Source: Methylobacterium sp. 10 (GTDB taxonomy: Bacteria; Pseudomonadota; Alphaproteobacteria; Rhizobiales; Beijerinckiaceae). From it: a stretch of DNA of 64,000 bases. Each line of letters opens with the position of its first letter. Positions within the stretch are counted from its first letter, which is position 1. Under the pieces are notes generated by a model. The model ran no database searches and had not been told where the DNA came from. It saw nothing but the letters and a program-made list of their open reading frames with translations. This document shows positions 1 through 8,764 of this stretch, piece after piece. Both the position numbers and the translations under genes were made by a program. The stretch covers positions 2,547,331 to 2,611,330 of the forward strand of contig NZ_KI912577.1 in assembly GCF_000519085.1 (NCBI RefSeq), written 5' to 3'.

Positions 1-318
1 CGGACGGTCCGGCTCGGCGCTCACCTCGGCGGAGGGAAAGAGGTTGCCCTGGAGCGTGGTCTCCTGGATCGCGCCGTCAACATCGCCGAGGGTGAGGGCA
101 GTGCCGCTCGCCGTCACGCGGGCATAGAGCCGCTCGAAGACCTTGCGCGCCTTCTCGGCGGCATCCGGCAGTCCCTTCACCACGAGGTGGTTGCCCAGGG
201 CAGTGGCGGTGACGGCGAGACGCCGCTCGATATGGGCCACGTTCTGGTCGTACTGACCGAAGACGAGGCTTGCGAGCCGGTTATCGTCGAAGGTCAGCGA
301 TACATCCACCGTCTCCAC
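1..318 (-). CDS. PhoH-family ATPase, N-terminal part (cut by window edge)
   Basis: The first 106 codons of a minus-strand gene run off the left edge. The translation (VETVDVSLTFDDNRLASLVF, then GQYDQNVAHIERRLAV) matches the N-terminal KH-like region of PhoH/YbeZ-type P-loop ATPases. The Walker motifs would lie outside the window. I chose the GTG start at 318 because AGGAGA sits a few bases upstream and the FDDNRLAS segment follows at once. It lies 189 bases downstream of miaB on the same strand. The miaB-phoH-ybeY order is common in alphaproteobacteria, where YbeZ works with YbeY in ribosome and rRNA maturation. Family is fairly certain; exact role is inferred. Confidence 0.8.
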   Translation of the reverse strand, partial: METVDVSLTFDDNRLASLVFGQYDQNVAHIERRLAVTATALGNHLVVKGLPDAAEKARKVFERLYARVTASGTALTLGDVDGAIQETTLQGNLFPSAEVSAEPDRP

Positions 319-507
319 GATCTCTCCTATGCGCGCCGCCGGCCCACGCCCGCGCAAGGGCGCCCCCCGTCCACTCAGACCGTCAGATGCCGACACGCCG
401 AGGCTCCTTGCTGTAGGTATCGCTAGCGTCGCGAATGGATCGGGAACGGCACGATGCGGCCGGACCATCGCCTGGGATGGAGGTGCGGTTGCATCGCATG
501 CGCGCCC

Positions 508-1848
508 TCAAGCGGCCGCCGCCCCGTCGGTGACGGCTTCGCCGAACAGGCTGTTCGAGCCGGCGCGGACCACGCGTACAGGGACGACCGTGCCGATGGC
601 GGCGGTCGGGGCATCGAACTGGACGGGCAGGAGGTGCGGCGTCTTGCCGGCCACCTGTCCCGGATGACGTCCGGCCTTCTCCACCAGCACCTCGACCACA
701 TGGCCAACGGCGGACGCATTGAAGGCGTGACGCTGGGCGTCGAGCAGGGACTGCAGGGCTGCGAGGCGCTCGGACTTCACGGCCTCGGGAACGGCGTCGT
801 CCCGCTCGGCGGCCGGCGTACCGGGGCGCGGGCTGTACTTGAACGAATAGGCCGAGGCGAAACCGATCTCGGCCACGAGGCGCATCGTCTCCTCGAACTC
901 CACATCGGTCTCGCCGGGAAACCCGACGATGAAATCGGAGGACAGGGCGATGTCCGGGCGAACCCGGCGAACGCGCTCGATGAGCCGGCGGTACTCGTCG
1001 CTCGTATGCTTGCGGTTCATCGCCTGTAGCACGCGGGTGGAGCCCGACTGAACCGGGAGGTGCAGGTAGGGCATCAGGGCGGCGATTTCCCCATGCGCCC
1101 GGATCAGGTCTTCGGCCATGTCGTTGGGGTGGCTGGTGGTGTAGCGCAGGCGCAGGAGTTCGGGAATCGACTCCAGGGCGCGTATCAACGCGGGAAGCGC
1201 CACAGGAACGCCGCCGGCGCCCGCCCCGTGATAGGCGTTGACGTTCTGCCCGATCAGCGTGAGTTCGCGGGCCCCGCCCCGAACGAGTTTGCGCGCCTCG
1301 TCCAGGATCGCGTCCACGGAGCGAGAGACTTCGGCGCCGCGCGTATAGGGCACGACGCAGAAGGCGCAGAACTTGTCGCAGCCTTCCTGCACGGTGAGAA
1401 ACGAAGAGACCGCGGCCGTCCGTCGGATGGGCAGGTGGTCGAACTTGTCCTCGACGGGAAACTCCGTGTCGACCACGCGCATCGAGGCGGAACGGGTGAG
1501 GAGATCGGCAAGGCGATGGTAATTCTGCGGGCCGACGACCACGTCGACCGAGGGCGCCCGCGCCAGAATCTCCTTGCCTTCGGCCTGCGCGACGCAGCCG
1601 GCCACCACGATCCGGGTGTCGAGGCCGGCCTCGGCCCGGGCCGTCTTCAGAACGCGCAGGCGCCCGAGTTCGGAATAGACCTTGTCGGCGGCCTTCTCGC
1701 GGATGTGGCAGGTGTTGAGGACGACGACATCCGCCTCCTCGACGCTCTCCGTGGCGGCATAGCCCTGGCTGGCGAGCAGGTCCGACATGCGGCCTGCATC
1801 GTAGGCATTCATCTGACAGCCGTAGGATTTGACGAAGGCTTTCTTCAA
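508..1848 (-). CDS. miaB: tRNA-2-methylthio-N6-dimethylallyladenosine synthase
   Basis: MiaB is a radical SAM methylthiotransferase that adds the ms2 group to i6A37 in tRNAs reading UNN codons. The N-terminal UPF0004 domain shows its three cluster cysteines in [18 protein letters not shown] and AGCVAQAEG. The radical SAM motif CDKFCAFC follows, and a TRAM-like domain ends the protein. I placed the start at a TTG (1848) giving [13 protein letters not shown], about 446 residues, the usual family length. An in-frame ATG at 1971 would add 41 Arg/Ser-rich residues that look non-coding. It is part of the tsaB-rimI-plsC-miaB-phoH minus-strand run. Confidence 0.93.
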   Translation of the reverse strand: MKKAFVKSYGCQMNAYDAGRMSDLLASQGYAATESVEEADVVVLNTCHIREKAADKVYSELGRLRVLKTARAEAGLDTRIVVAGCVAQAEGKEILARAPSVDVVVGPQNYHRLADLLTRSASMRVVDTEFPVEDKFDHLPIRRTAAVSSFLTVQEGCDKFCAFCVVPYTRGAEVSRSVDAILDEARKLVRGGARELTLIGQNVNAYHGAGAGGVPVALPALIRALESIPELLRLRYTTSHPNDMAEDLIRAHGEIAALMPYLHLPVQSGSTRVLQAMNRKHTSDEYRRLIERVRRVRPDIALSSDFIVGFPGETDVEFEETMRLVAEIGFASAYSFKYSPRPGTPAAERDDAVPEAVKSERLAALQSLLDAQRHAFNASAVGHVVEVLVEKAGRHPGQVAGKTPHLLPVQFDAPTAAIGTVVPVRVVRAGSNSLFGEAVTDGAAAA

Positions 1849-2067
1849 CGCGACCGTTCCAGCACCGTATGAACCTCGGGCGTCGCTCGGACGTTCCCTG
1901 TTGTCGGCGGTGCTAGCACGTTTCCCCCGGCTCGTCGCTTCCTCACGGCACGATGCGCGAGAACGCGACAACGACCGATGTTGAAGGAAAGCCGCACCGT
2001 TCTGCTACATTTCAAAGACGCATGTCGAGCGGCCATCAAGCCGCCGATCATGGGCACTTGGTGGGGT

Positions 2068-2940
2068 TCAGGCGGCGATATCCGATGCAGGCAACGTCTC
2101 GGTATCGAGTGACGGAATCGGCCGAACCGCTGCCTCGCCCTCCCATCGTCCCGTCACTGAGGCCTGCATCGCCCTGCGCACCGATGCCTGGGCCATGGCG
2201 GTGGCGCGTTTGCGGTCAGTGCCGGCCGCGAAGCCGATGGGATCCCCCCAGACCACGTGCACGTCGATCGGCCCCTCTCTCAGGAAGACCGCCAGATGAG
2301 GGGCGAGTTCCATGTCGCCGTACCAGGCGATGCCCGGCCGTTCGGAACGGACAACGGGCAAGCCGTTGCGGCGCGGATAGGTGAGGGCGAGCGGCTGGAG
2401 CCGCACCTTGTCGCGCGTGCCGCCCTCGGCATCGATGGCGGAGCGGGCGGCACCCACCAGGGAGGAGCGGAACGGCAGCAGCCGTGTTCCGTCGCCCGTG
2501 GTACCCTCGGCGAAGAGGACGATGAGATCGCCGTCGGTCAACCGGCTCGCCACCGTGGCGTTGACGCTGGCGGTGGCCGCACGGCGCGCCCGGTCGATGA
2601 AGACGGTGCGCTGAAGCCGGGCTAGGGTTCCCACCACGGGCCAGCCGGAAATCTCCGATTTCGCCACGAAGGAGAGCGGCCGCAGCGACCCGAGGACGAG
2701 GATATCGAGCCAGGAGATGTGGTTGGACAGGACGAGGGCCGGCTCGCCCAGGGCAGGCGGCGTGCCGCTCTGGGTCACCCTGACCGAGAACAGGGCCAGG
2801 AAGATCCGGTGGAAATAGGTGGGCGTATGGGCGGCGATGCGCCCCCGCCCGAATCTCAGGCTGAGGAGATGCGGCCCGACCAGCACCCCGAAGGCGAGGA
2901 CGCAGATCAGGAGCCGGAAGATGGTGCCGAGACGCGTCAT
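2068..2940 (-). CDS. plsC: 1-acyl-sn-glycerol-3-phosphate acyltransferase
   Basis: This is a PlsC-type LPLAT acyltransferase of 290 residues that makes phosphatidic acid from lysophosphatidic acid at the inner membrane. The N-terminus (TRLGTIFRLLICVLAFGVLV) is a membrane anchor. The catalytic H(X4)D motif is in NHISWLD and the glycerol-phosphate-binding motif is FAEGTT. The C-terminal third has no recognisable domain. It lies between rimI and miaB on the same strand, 27 bases after rimI. Specificity for lysophosphatidic acid rather than another lyso-lipid, such as lyso-ornithine lipid, cannot be read from sequence. Confidence 0.88.
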   Translation of the reverse strand: MTRLGTIFRLLICVLAFGVLVGPHLLSLRFGRGRIAAHTPTYFHRIFLALFSVRVTQSGTPPALGEPALVLSNHISWLDILVLGSLRPLSFVAKSEISGWPVVGTLARLQRTVFIDRARRAATASVNATVASRLTDGDLIVLFAEGTTGDGTRLLPFRSSLVGAARSAIDAEGGTRDKVRLQPLALTYPRRNGLPVVRSERPGIAWYGDMELAPHLAVFLREGPIDVHVVWGDPIGFAAGTDRKRATAMAQASVRRAMQASVTGRWEGEAAVRPIPSLDTETLPASDIAA

Positions 2941-2967
2941 CGTCCGCCGCCGGTCACGAATCGCGTC

Positions 2968-3489
2968 TCACAATAGGGACGCCGTCATAGTGAAGGCGGT
3001 GGCGCGGCTGCCATCGGGGCGGGCATAATACCCTGTCCGCTCGCCGACCTGCCTGAACCCGTGCCGGGCGTAGAGCTTCAGGGCGGCGGCGTTGCCCTCG
3101 TCGACTTCGAGATGGACATTGCGCACGCCGCTCAGGGCGAGATGCCCGAGATGCTCGCGCACGAGCTTGTGGCTCAGGCCGCCACCACGCATGGCAGGCG
3201 CCAGGACGACGGTGAGAATCTCGGCCTCGTCGGCGACACGGCGCGAGAGGATGAAGCCTTGGATCGCGCCGGCGCGCCACAGGGCGTGGGCCTCGGTGGA
3301 GCGCTCGCACAGCATCCGCTCGAATTCATGGGCGTCCCACGGTCGCGCGAAGGCGGTGGCATGGAGGCGGGCGAGAGCGGTGGCAGAGGCGGAGTCTCGC
3401 AGGGGCGCGACATAGGGCTCGCCGCCCCAAGCATCCCACCAGGCCAGCCACCAATCGAGAGCCCAGAGCGGAGAGACGGGACGAATCAT
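2968..3489 (-). CDS. rimI: Ribosomal-protein-S18-alanine N-acetyltransferase-like GNAT
   Basis: A 173-residue GNAT acetyltransferase. The acetyl-CoA binding turn is seen in VLAPAMRGGGLSHKLVREHL, and LEVDEGNAAALKLYARHGF is the typical beta4-alpha4 region of RimI. Its start overlaps the end of tsaB by 4 bases. TsaB-RimI adjacency is widespread and supports the RimI name. RimI acetylates the N-terminal alanine of S18 and some other proteins. The N-terminal 30 residues are Trp/Ala-rich and longer than in E. coli RimI. Confidence 0.85.
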   Translation of the reverse strand: MIRPVSPLWALDWWLAWWDAWGGEPYVAPLRDSASATALARLHATAFARPWDAHEFERMLCERSTEAHALWRAGAIQGFILSRRVADEAEILTVVLAPAMRGGGLSHKLVREHLGHLALSGVRNVHLEVDEGNAAALKLYARHGFRQVGERTGYYARPDGSRATAFTMTASLL

Positions 3490-4172
3490 TGACGGGCCAG
3501 CCTCGCGTGATCCTGGGGAGTGGCGTCCGGACCGCGCAGATAGAGGGGGCGCGCCAGGGCCTGGGCGGGGTCGGCCAGCATGCCGAGGGAGGCGATCCAG
3601 GCGATCTGGGGCGGCCCGGCATCGCTGACCGTCGCGGCGATGCCGCGGGATCTGAGCAGGCTCGCCAGGGCGGGCGCGCCGGACCCGACAAGGGTGACGG
3701 TGTCGCGGCCCACGTGATCCGCCGCCTCCTCGAGCCGCAACAGGCTCGGAGGGACAACGATGCCTTCGGCCATGTTCATGGCCTGAAAATAAACCGAGCC
3801 GTGCCGGGCATCGATGGCGGCTGCGATCAGGCCCTGGCCGTTCGTGGCGAGGAGCGGCGCCAGGAGCGCGGAGAGGGTGGTGACGCCGACCACGGGAATC
3901 TGTGACGCAAGGCCCACTGCCCGGGCGGCCGACAGGCCGACGCGCAGGCCGGTATAGCTTCCGGGACCGACGGTGACGGCGACCCGGTCGAGGCTCTCGA
4001 ATCCGCCCTCCACCCGCGCCATCACGCGTTCGAGCATGGGAAGCAGCGCCTCGGCATGGCCACGGGCCAGCGTCATGGACTCTTCCGCGAGGAGATCGTC
4101 GGAGAGATCCGTCGCGATGCAGACGGAGCAGGCGTCGAGCGCCGTGTCGATAGCCAGGATACGCAACGTCAC
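3486..4172 (-). CDS. tsaB: tRNA threonylcarbamoyladenosine biosynthesis protein TsaB
   Basis: TsaB is the inactive ASKHA paralogue that dimerises with TsaD to make t6A37 in ANN-decoding tRNAs. The 228-residue product opens with LRILAIDTALDACSVC, the phosphate-1 region of the fold. It contains the family signature VGPGSYTGLRVGLSAARA near residue 70. Length is normal. It is the first gene of the minus-strand run leading to rimI, plsC, miaB and phoH, so three genes here touch tRNA or ribosomal protein modification. Upstream, the NifU-like gene ends before a strong terminator at 4212-4243. Confidence 0.92.
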   Translation of the reverse strand: MTLRILAIDTALDACSVCIATDLSDDLLAEESMTLARGHAEALLPMLERVMARVEGGFESLDRVAVTVGPGSYTGLRVGLSAARAVGLASQIPVVGVTTLSALLAPLLATNGQGLIAAAIDARHGSVYFQAMNMAEGIVVPPSLLRLEEAADHVGRDTVTLVGSGAPALASLLRSRGIAATVSDAGPPQIAWIASLGMLADPAQALARPLYLRGPDATPQDHARLARQ

Positions 4173-4211
4173 TCCAGATCGGGATGCCCGCCGGGCGTGA
4201 GAGTTTACGAC

Positions 4212-4243
4212 GGAAAAGGCCGCCCCGTCAGTGCGGGGCGGCC
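4212..4243 (-). terminator. Rho-independent terminator of the NifU-like gene
   Basis: On the minus strand a 10-bp perfect GC stem (GGCCGCCCCG with CGGGGCGGCC, 6-base loop) is followed directly by TTTTCC. It lies 47 bases past the NifU-like stop codon and before tsaB, so it separates the two transcripts. Confidence 0.82.
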
Positions 4244-4289
4244 TCGAAAGAGACGAAGGACGCGGGGTGTTGCGCGCTTGCGACGGCGA

Positions 4290-4856
4290 TCAGACCGCCT
4301 GGACCTCGCGCACCTCGGGGAGGAAGTGCTTGAACAGGTTCTGCACCCCGTGCCGGAGAGTGGCCGTGGAGGAGGGACAGCCGGAACAGGCCCCCTTCAT
4401 TTCGAGGTAGACCACGCCTTCCTTGAAGCCGCGGAACGTGATGTCGCCGCCATCGCTGGCCACGGCCGGGCGCACGCGGGTCTCGAGCAGGTCCTTGATG
4501 GTGACGACGGTGTCGTGGTCCGCCTCGTCGTAGAACTCCTCCGCGTCATCGCTGCCGAGGACGACGCCTTCGGCAAGGACCGGGGCACCCGACTGGAAAT
4601 GCTCCATGATCGCACCGAGGATTGCGGGTTTCACCTGCGGCCAGCCATGCTCGTTCTCGATCTTCGTCACCGAGATGAAGTCATGGCCGAAATACACGCC
4701 CGCGACGCCGGGTACGTCGAACAGGCGCTGCGCCAGGGGAGAGCGCGCGGCGGCGTCGGCATCGCGTGCCTCGAAGGTCGATTCGGGCAGGACCACGCGG
4801 CCGGGCAGGAACTTGAGCGTGGCGGGATTCGGGGTGGCTTCGGTCTGGATGAACAT
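4290..4856 (-). CDS. NifU-family Fe-S cluster assembly protein (Nfu type)
   Basis: A 188-residue Nfu-type scaffold or carrier. The N-terminal Nfu_N domain starts [19 protein letters not shown], and the C-terminal NifU-like domain carries the cluster-binding CxxC in GACSGCPSS. The start ATG at 4856 is fixed by this conserved N-terminus; longer in-frame extensions translate into low-complexity sequence. Nfu proteins pass [4Fe-4S] clusters to targets such as radical SAM enzymes, which fits with miaB nearby, but that link is inference. It is transcribed divergently from rplS. Confidence 0.9.
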   Translation of the reverse strand: MFIQTEATPNPATLKFLPGRVVLPESTFEARDADAAARSPLAQRLFDVPGVAGVYFGHDFISVTKIENEHGWPQVKPAILGAIMEHFQSGAPVLAEGVVLGSDDAEEFYDEADHDTVVTIKDLLETRVRPAVASDGGDITFRGFKEGVVYLEMKGACSGCPSSTATLRHGVQNLFKHFLPEVREVQAV

Positions 4857-5133
4857 GGCTGTGTCGTATCCTCGTCCGCTGCGCCGGTTCAAGGCCGGCC
4901 GGGAAGGGCGCCGGAATGGCCCGCGCCTCTCTATCCATGTGGACTGCGCGCGGGATTTTCTCAACCTGCACACCCAAGCGGGGGTACCCGCGGACGCGCT
5001 TTCGCTGCGTGGGGTTGTCGACAAGAGCCGATGCTTCCTGTATGGCCCGCGGCAACTCAAAACAGGATGCCGAAATCCTGACGCACGCATTCCCCTCCTG
5101 GGATCGCGGGCGCGCACCGGCAGGAACTTGACC

Positions 5134-5589
5134 ATGAACATCATCCAGCAGCTCGAGCAGGAGCAGATCGCTGCGCTCGGCAAGACCATTCCCGACTTCC
5201 AGCCCGGCGACACGGTGACCGTGAACGTCAAGGTAAAGGAAGGCGAGCGTACCCGCGTGCAGGCCTATGAAGGCGTGTGCATCGCGCGCTCCGGTGGCGG
5301 CCTCAACGAGAGCTTCACCGTCCGCAAGATTTCCTACGGCGAGGGCGTCGAGCGCGTCTTCCCGGTCTACTCGCCGATGATCGATTCGATCGCCGTCGTG
5401 CGCCGCGGCAAAGTCCGTCGCGCCAAGCTGTACTACCTGCGTGACCGTCGCGGTAAGTCGGCCCGTATCGTCGAGCGCGCCGATCGCCCGGCCGAGAAGG
5501 CCGCCAAGGCCGATGCCTCGAAGGCCAACAAGGACGCCCGCAAGGCCGAGAAGGCCGCGAAATCTGCCGCCAAGACCGCTGCTGAATAA
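5134..5589 (+). CDS. rplS: 50S ribosomal protein L19
   Basis: L19 lies at the 30S-50S interface. The first 115 residues match the family well ([15 protein letters not shown], then [18 protein letters not shown] and [30 protein letters not shown], read in parts). A tail of about 35 residues rich in Lys and Ala follows, giving 151 residues against about 115-130 in most bacteria. The gene stands alone between a divergent NifU-like gene and its own terminator, not directly behind trmD as in many genomes. The 277-base upstream region should hold its promoter; I see no recognised leader. Confidence 0.96.
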   Translation: MNIIQQLEQEQIAALGKTIPDFQPGDTVTVNVKVKEGERTRVQAYEGVCIARSGGGLNESFTVRKISYGEGVERVFPVYSPMIDSIAVVRRGKVRRAKLYYLRDRRGKSARIVERADRPAEKAAKADASKANKDARKAEKAAKSAAKTAAE

Positions 5590-5620
5590 GCTGTCCGGCG
5601 CAACACTTCAGAAGTGCGAA

Positions 5621-5645
5621 AGGCCGGGCATTGCCCGGCCTTTTT
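5621..5645 (+). terminator. Rho-independent terminator of rplS
   Basis: AGGCCGGGCATTGCCCGGCC folds into a tight GC stem and is followed by TTTTTCG, 31 bases after the rplS stop codon. Confidence 0.88.
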
Positions 5646-5736
5646 CGTTGGCGGATGGACGCCGCATCGGCATCCATCCCAAAGCGGTCCCGCATCCCGA
5701 GACATGCTCGGTTCGCCCCATCCTTGGTCGCAACAT

Positions 5737-5991
5737 TTACGAGGACGGATTGGCCGGCACGAGGATCATCTCCATCCGCCCGCCGCGCGGAAAGGGGATC
5801 ATTTTCATCTCCTGCTTCGGCGCGGGGCTCAGCATCCGCGACGGCTCGTAGCGCTGGTCGATCGCATGGGTCGCGTCGATATCCTGATGACGCTGTTGAG
5901 CGCCTCGCTTTCCCGAGGTCTGGGCGATCGCAGCCGAGGAAGCTGTCGCGAGAACGAGCACAGCCGCAATTGCTACATTTTTGTACAACAT
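5737..5991 (-). CDS. Small secreted protein of unknown function
   Basis: An 84-residue product with a clear signal peptide (MLYKNVAIAAVLVLATASSA, cleavage near AIAQ-T). The mature part of about 60 residues is polar, with a Met/Pro-rich tail (MLSPAPKQEMKMIPFPRGG). I do not recognise the family. It converges on the rplS terminator, and its upstream region is the 500-base gap at 5992-6494. Signal peptide and codon use support a real gene. Confidence 0.6.
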   Translation of the reverse strand: MLYKNVAIAAVLVLATASSAAIAQTSGKRGAQQRHQDIDATHAIDQRYEPSRMLSPAPKQEMKMIPFPRGGRMEMILVPANPSS

Positions 5992-6494
5992 GATTTTCCT
6001 TAGTGCATGTTTCAGCTACATAAGGATCAACGGGCGGCTAACTATGCCTAATCCTAAGTCAATCAGCCTAGCCCTTGAACAGAGTGCGGCGGCACACGGG
6101 ACAAGAGGGAATGCCCGACATGGCGTTCGAAGGGCTGGATTAACCGCCTGAGGAGGTCTGAGCGCGGTTCTTTCAAAGTGAGATGGAGCAGGCCGCCGGC
6201 GGACTAGCGGCACAAATCCCAATCAATAGAGATTTTACTTCGGAGATCGACCTCGACAAGGATCAATAGAGATCGGTATCATCTTAAAAAAACGATCGCG
6301 CTACTTGTGTCAAAGCGATGAGAGGATGTCTTCGTAAACGTCCCCCTCAGGTCGGAGCCCCCGCCCGTCATGGCCCGAGGCGGCGACCGGCGCCGTCTCG
6401 AAGGTGGAGTGGGCTTCATCAGTGCCCATAACGGGGGCATCGAAGGTGGGGTCGGCGGGCCGAACGGAGGAGGACACGCCACCTCCTCTAAACA
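5992..6494. other. Intergenic region without a recognised gene
   Basis: A stretch of 503 bases between two minus-strand genes. It should hold the promoter of the small secreted protein and the 3' region of the lytic transglycosylase. The 12-mer ATCAATAGAGAT occurs at 6222-6233 and again at 6262-6273, exactly 40 bases apart. The part around 6220-6320 is more AT-rich than its surroundings and ends in an A-run near 6284. No tRNA, terminator or convincing reading frame was seen. Confidence 0.5.
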
Positions 6495-7685
6495 CTATCC
6501 CCGGCGCAGGGCCTCGAGCACCTTGCCGCCCGGCCGCCCGGTCTGCGGCATGCCGAGCTTGCGCTCGATGGCCTTGATCGCGTCGCGGGTCTTGGCGCCG
6601 ACCTTGCCGTCCGGCTCGCCGACATCGTAGCCCTGAGCCGCCAGTCGGGTCTGAAGGTCGCGGCGCTCGGCGCGCGACAGGGGCGGATCGTCGGTGGGCC
6701 ATTCCGCCTGGATGCCGGAGCGGCCACGCAGGCGGTCGGAGAGTACCGCGATGGCCAGACCATAGGATTCGGCAGCGTTGTAGGAATAAAGTGCGTCGAA
6801 ATTCCTGGTCACCAGAAAGGCCGGACCGTTGACGCCCGACGGGATCAGAATGCCGGCGGGACCATCGCCAGAGAGCGGGCGCCCGTCGATCCGGGTGACA
6901 CCCATGGAGGCCCAATGAGCGACGGCGTGCTTGTTCTTGCGCCCGGCGGCCCCGGCATTGAAGCCCTTCGGCACGCGCACCTCGTAGCCCCAGGGCTGGC
7001 CGTTCGACCATTTGGCCACACGCAGGAAGTTGGCAGTGGAGGCCACTGCGTCGGGGACCGAGTCCACGAGATCCCGGCGCCCGTCGCCGTCGCCGTCGAC
7101 GGCGAGGCGCTGGTAGGTGGTGGGCATGAACTGGGTCTGGCCGAAGGCTCCAGCCCATGACCCCGTGAGGCGAGACGGGTCGATGTCGCCGCGCTCGATG
7201 ATCTTCAGGGTCGCCATCAGCTCGCCCTTGAAGAAGGCGGCGCGGCGGTGGTTCGAGCAGATCAGCGTGGCGAAGGACTGAACCAGCGGCATCTTGCCGA
7301 GATTCTTGCCGAAATTCGATTCCACACCCCAGACGGCGGCAATGGTGTAGCGGTCGACGCCGAAGCGCGCCTCGGCATTGGCGAGGGCCTGGCCATGCTG
7401 CTTCATCGCCGCCTTGCCGTCGTCCACGCGCTCCTCGTCGACGAGGGCGGCCATGTAGTCCCAGATCGGCGTCTTGAACTCGGGTTGCGCCTGGGAGAGT
7501 TCGATGACCTTGTCGTCGAAAGCGATGCCGTCGGTCGCCGCGCGGAAGGTCTGGGCGGAGATTCCCTGCGAGGCCGCCTCCGCCTGAAGCGAGGCGAGGC
7601 AGGAGCGGAAGTCGGCCTTGGCGGGGACGGACGCTGCCGCACTCGCGAGGCAGAGGAGGGCGGTCAGCTTCGCGCGCGACATCAT
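6495..7685 (-). CDS. Lytic murein transglycosylase, MltB-like, with peptidoglycan-binding domain
   Basis: A 396-residue periplasmic lytic transglycosylase. A signal peptide (SRAKLTALLCLASAAASVPAKA) is followed by an SLT_2/MltB domain. The catalytic glutamate lies in IAAVWGVESNFG, and GSWAGAFGQTQFMPTTY is the family substrate-groove motif. The last 60 residues (LSRAERRDLQTRLAAQGYDV to the end) form a peptidoglycan-binding type 1 domain. There is no lipobox, so it is probably soluble in the periplasm. Such enzymes cleave MurNAc-GlcNAc bonds with 1,6-anhydro product formation. It appears to stand alone. Confidence 0.9.
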   Translation of the reverse strand: MMSRAKLTALLCLASAAASVPAKADFRSCLASLQAEAASQGISAQTFRAATDGIAFDDKVIELSQAQPEFKTPIWDYMAALVDEERVDDGKAAMKQHGQALANAEARFGVDRYTIAAVWGVESNFGKNLGKMPLVQSFATLICSNHRRAAFFKGELMATLKIIERGDIDPSRLTGSWAGAFGQTQFMPTTYQRLAVDGDGDGRRDLVDSVPDAVASTANFLRVAKWSNGQPWGYEVRVPKGFNAGAAGRKNKHAVAHWASMGVTRIDGRPLSGDGPAGILIPSGVNGPAFLVTRNFDALYSYNAAESYGLAIAVLSDRLRGRSGIQAEWPTDDPPLSRAERRDLQTRLAAQGYDVGEPDGKVGAKTRDAIKAIERKLGMPQTGRPGGKVLEALRRG

Positions 7686-7765
7686 GGGTGGTCTCCCGGC
7701 GGGTTTCGGCGTTTCCCGACCTTTAAGCCGCGCGCATGGTAAACGAACCGTGATGATGTCCGCGC

Positions 7766-8368
7766 TCAGGCAAATCCGCGCGCAGTGAGCTTCTCTTCGT
7801 AGGCATCGATCTTGGGCGCGCGCTTGAGGGTCAGGCCGATCTCGTCGAGCCCATTGAGCAGGCTCTCCTTGCGCCCCGAATCGATGTCGAAATGCAGGGT
7901 GCCGCCATCCGGCCCCCTGATGGTCTGGCTTTCCAGATCGATCGTCAGGGTGGCGTTAGCCCCTCGCTCGGCATCGTCGAACAGCTTCTCCAGATTCTCA
8001 GGCGAGACGATGATGGCGAGGATGCCGTTCTTGGCGCAGTTGTTGAAGAAGATGTCGGCAAAGCTCGTGGAGATGATGCAGCGAATGCCAAAATCGGCCA
8101 GCGCCCAAGGCGCGTGCTCCCGCGACGAGCCGCAGCCGAAATTGTCGCCGGCCACCAGCACCTTGGCGTTGCGATAGGCCGGCTGGTTGAGGACGAAATC
8201 CGGGTTCTCGGAGCCGTCGTCGTTGTAGCGCATCTCGGAGAACAGGCCCTTGCCGAGGCCGGTGCGCTTGATCGTCTTGAGATACTGTTTCGGGATGATC
8301 CGGTCGGTATCGACGTTGGTGATGCGCATCGGCGCGGCAACGCCGGTGAGGGTGGTGAACTTTTCCAT
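7766..8368 (-). CDS. leuD: 3-isopropylmalate dehydratase small subunit
   Basis: LeuD is the swivelling-domain subunit of isopropylmalate isomerase in leucine synthesis; it works with LeuC, which is not in this window. The 200-residue product starts [20 protein letters not shown] and shows [13 protein letters not shown] and [17 protein letters not shown], the family substrate-binding signatures. Start 8368 fits the normal LeuD N-terminus; an upstream in-frame ATG adds 34 unlikely residues. It is isolated from other leu genes, as is usual in Methylobacterium. Confidence 0.95.
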   Translation of the reverse strand: MEKFTTLTGVAAPMRITNVDTDRIIPKQYLKTIKRTGLGKGLFSEMRYNDDGSENPDFVLNQPAYRNAKVLVAGDNFGCGSSREHAPWALADFGIRCIISTSFADIFFNNCAKNGILAIIVSPENLEKLFDDAERGANATLTIDLESQTIRGPDGGTLHFDIDSGRKESLLNGLDEIGLTLKRAPKIDAYEEKLTARGFA

Positions 8369-8421
8369 GATGCTCGAGGTCCGGGTGGTGAGTGTTCCGC
8401 GCTCGTCTCCCCAGCTATGAA

Positions 8422-8436
8422 CCTCATCCTGAGGTG
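8422..8436. repeat. Partial copy of CCTCATCCTGAGGTG palindromic repeat
   Basis: The 15-mer CCTCATCCTGAGGTG matches the right inverted terminus of the 120-base repeat at 23431-23550. Only this end is present here, in the leuD upstream region, so it may be a decayed copy. Confidence 0.45.
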
Positions 8437-8578
8437 GACGGGCAGGGCATACGGTGCTTTCGTCGGTCAAGGACGATCCAGGCGATGTTTAGCACCGCCT
8501 GTGGTTGGCTGTAAGCCTGTCTCGCCGCAGTCGTCGAAGCCGCTTATGGTAGCTGCGATCCAAGACCGGGATGACGCG

Positions 8579-8749
8579 ATGAACGACACCAACAATCAGT
8601 TCAAGAAGGCGCCCAAGCGCAAAAAGGAAAAGGCCCGGAGCGTTTCCGTGTCACCGGAAATGCGCCAGGCCTATGCCGATTTGATCAAGGAACGCGAAGA
8701 GCGCGAAGCCTATGCCCAGCACCTGCCCGCCGAGGGCGGCAAGCGCTGA
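8579..8749 (+). CDS. Basic 56-residue microprotein
   Basis: A short frame starting MNDTNNQFKKAPKRKKEKAR, with an acidic/basic helical second half (MRQAYADLIKEREEREAYAQ). The Lys/Arg-rich N-terminus and heptad-like charged helix suggest a nucleic-acid-associated or coiled-coil peptide, but I do not recognise a family. Codon third positions are GC-rich as in neighbouring genes. The upstream GGGATGACGCG offers only a weak ribosome site. It is convergent with ccr, whose stop lies 16 bases past this stop. Confidence 0.55.
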   Translation: MNDTNNQFKKAPKRKKEKARSVSVSPEMRQAYADLIKEREEREAYAQHLPAEGGKR

Positions 8750-8764
8750 GACCCACCCGCGACC

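Noticed and set aside
1849..2067. A fur-like gene, expected between rimI and miaB in some alphaproteobacteria
   Set aside because: The 219 bases contain no frame with Fur similarity; plsC occupies the place instead.
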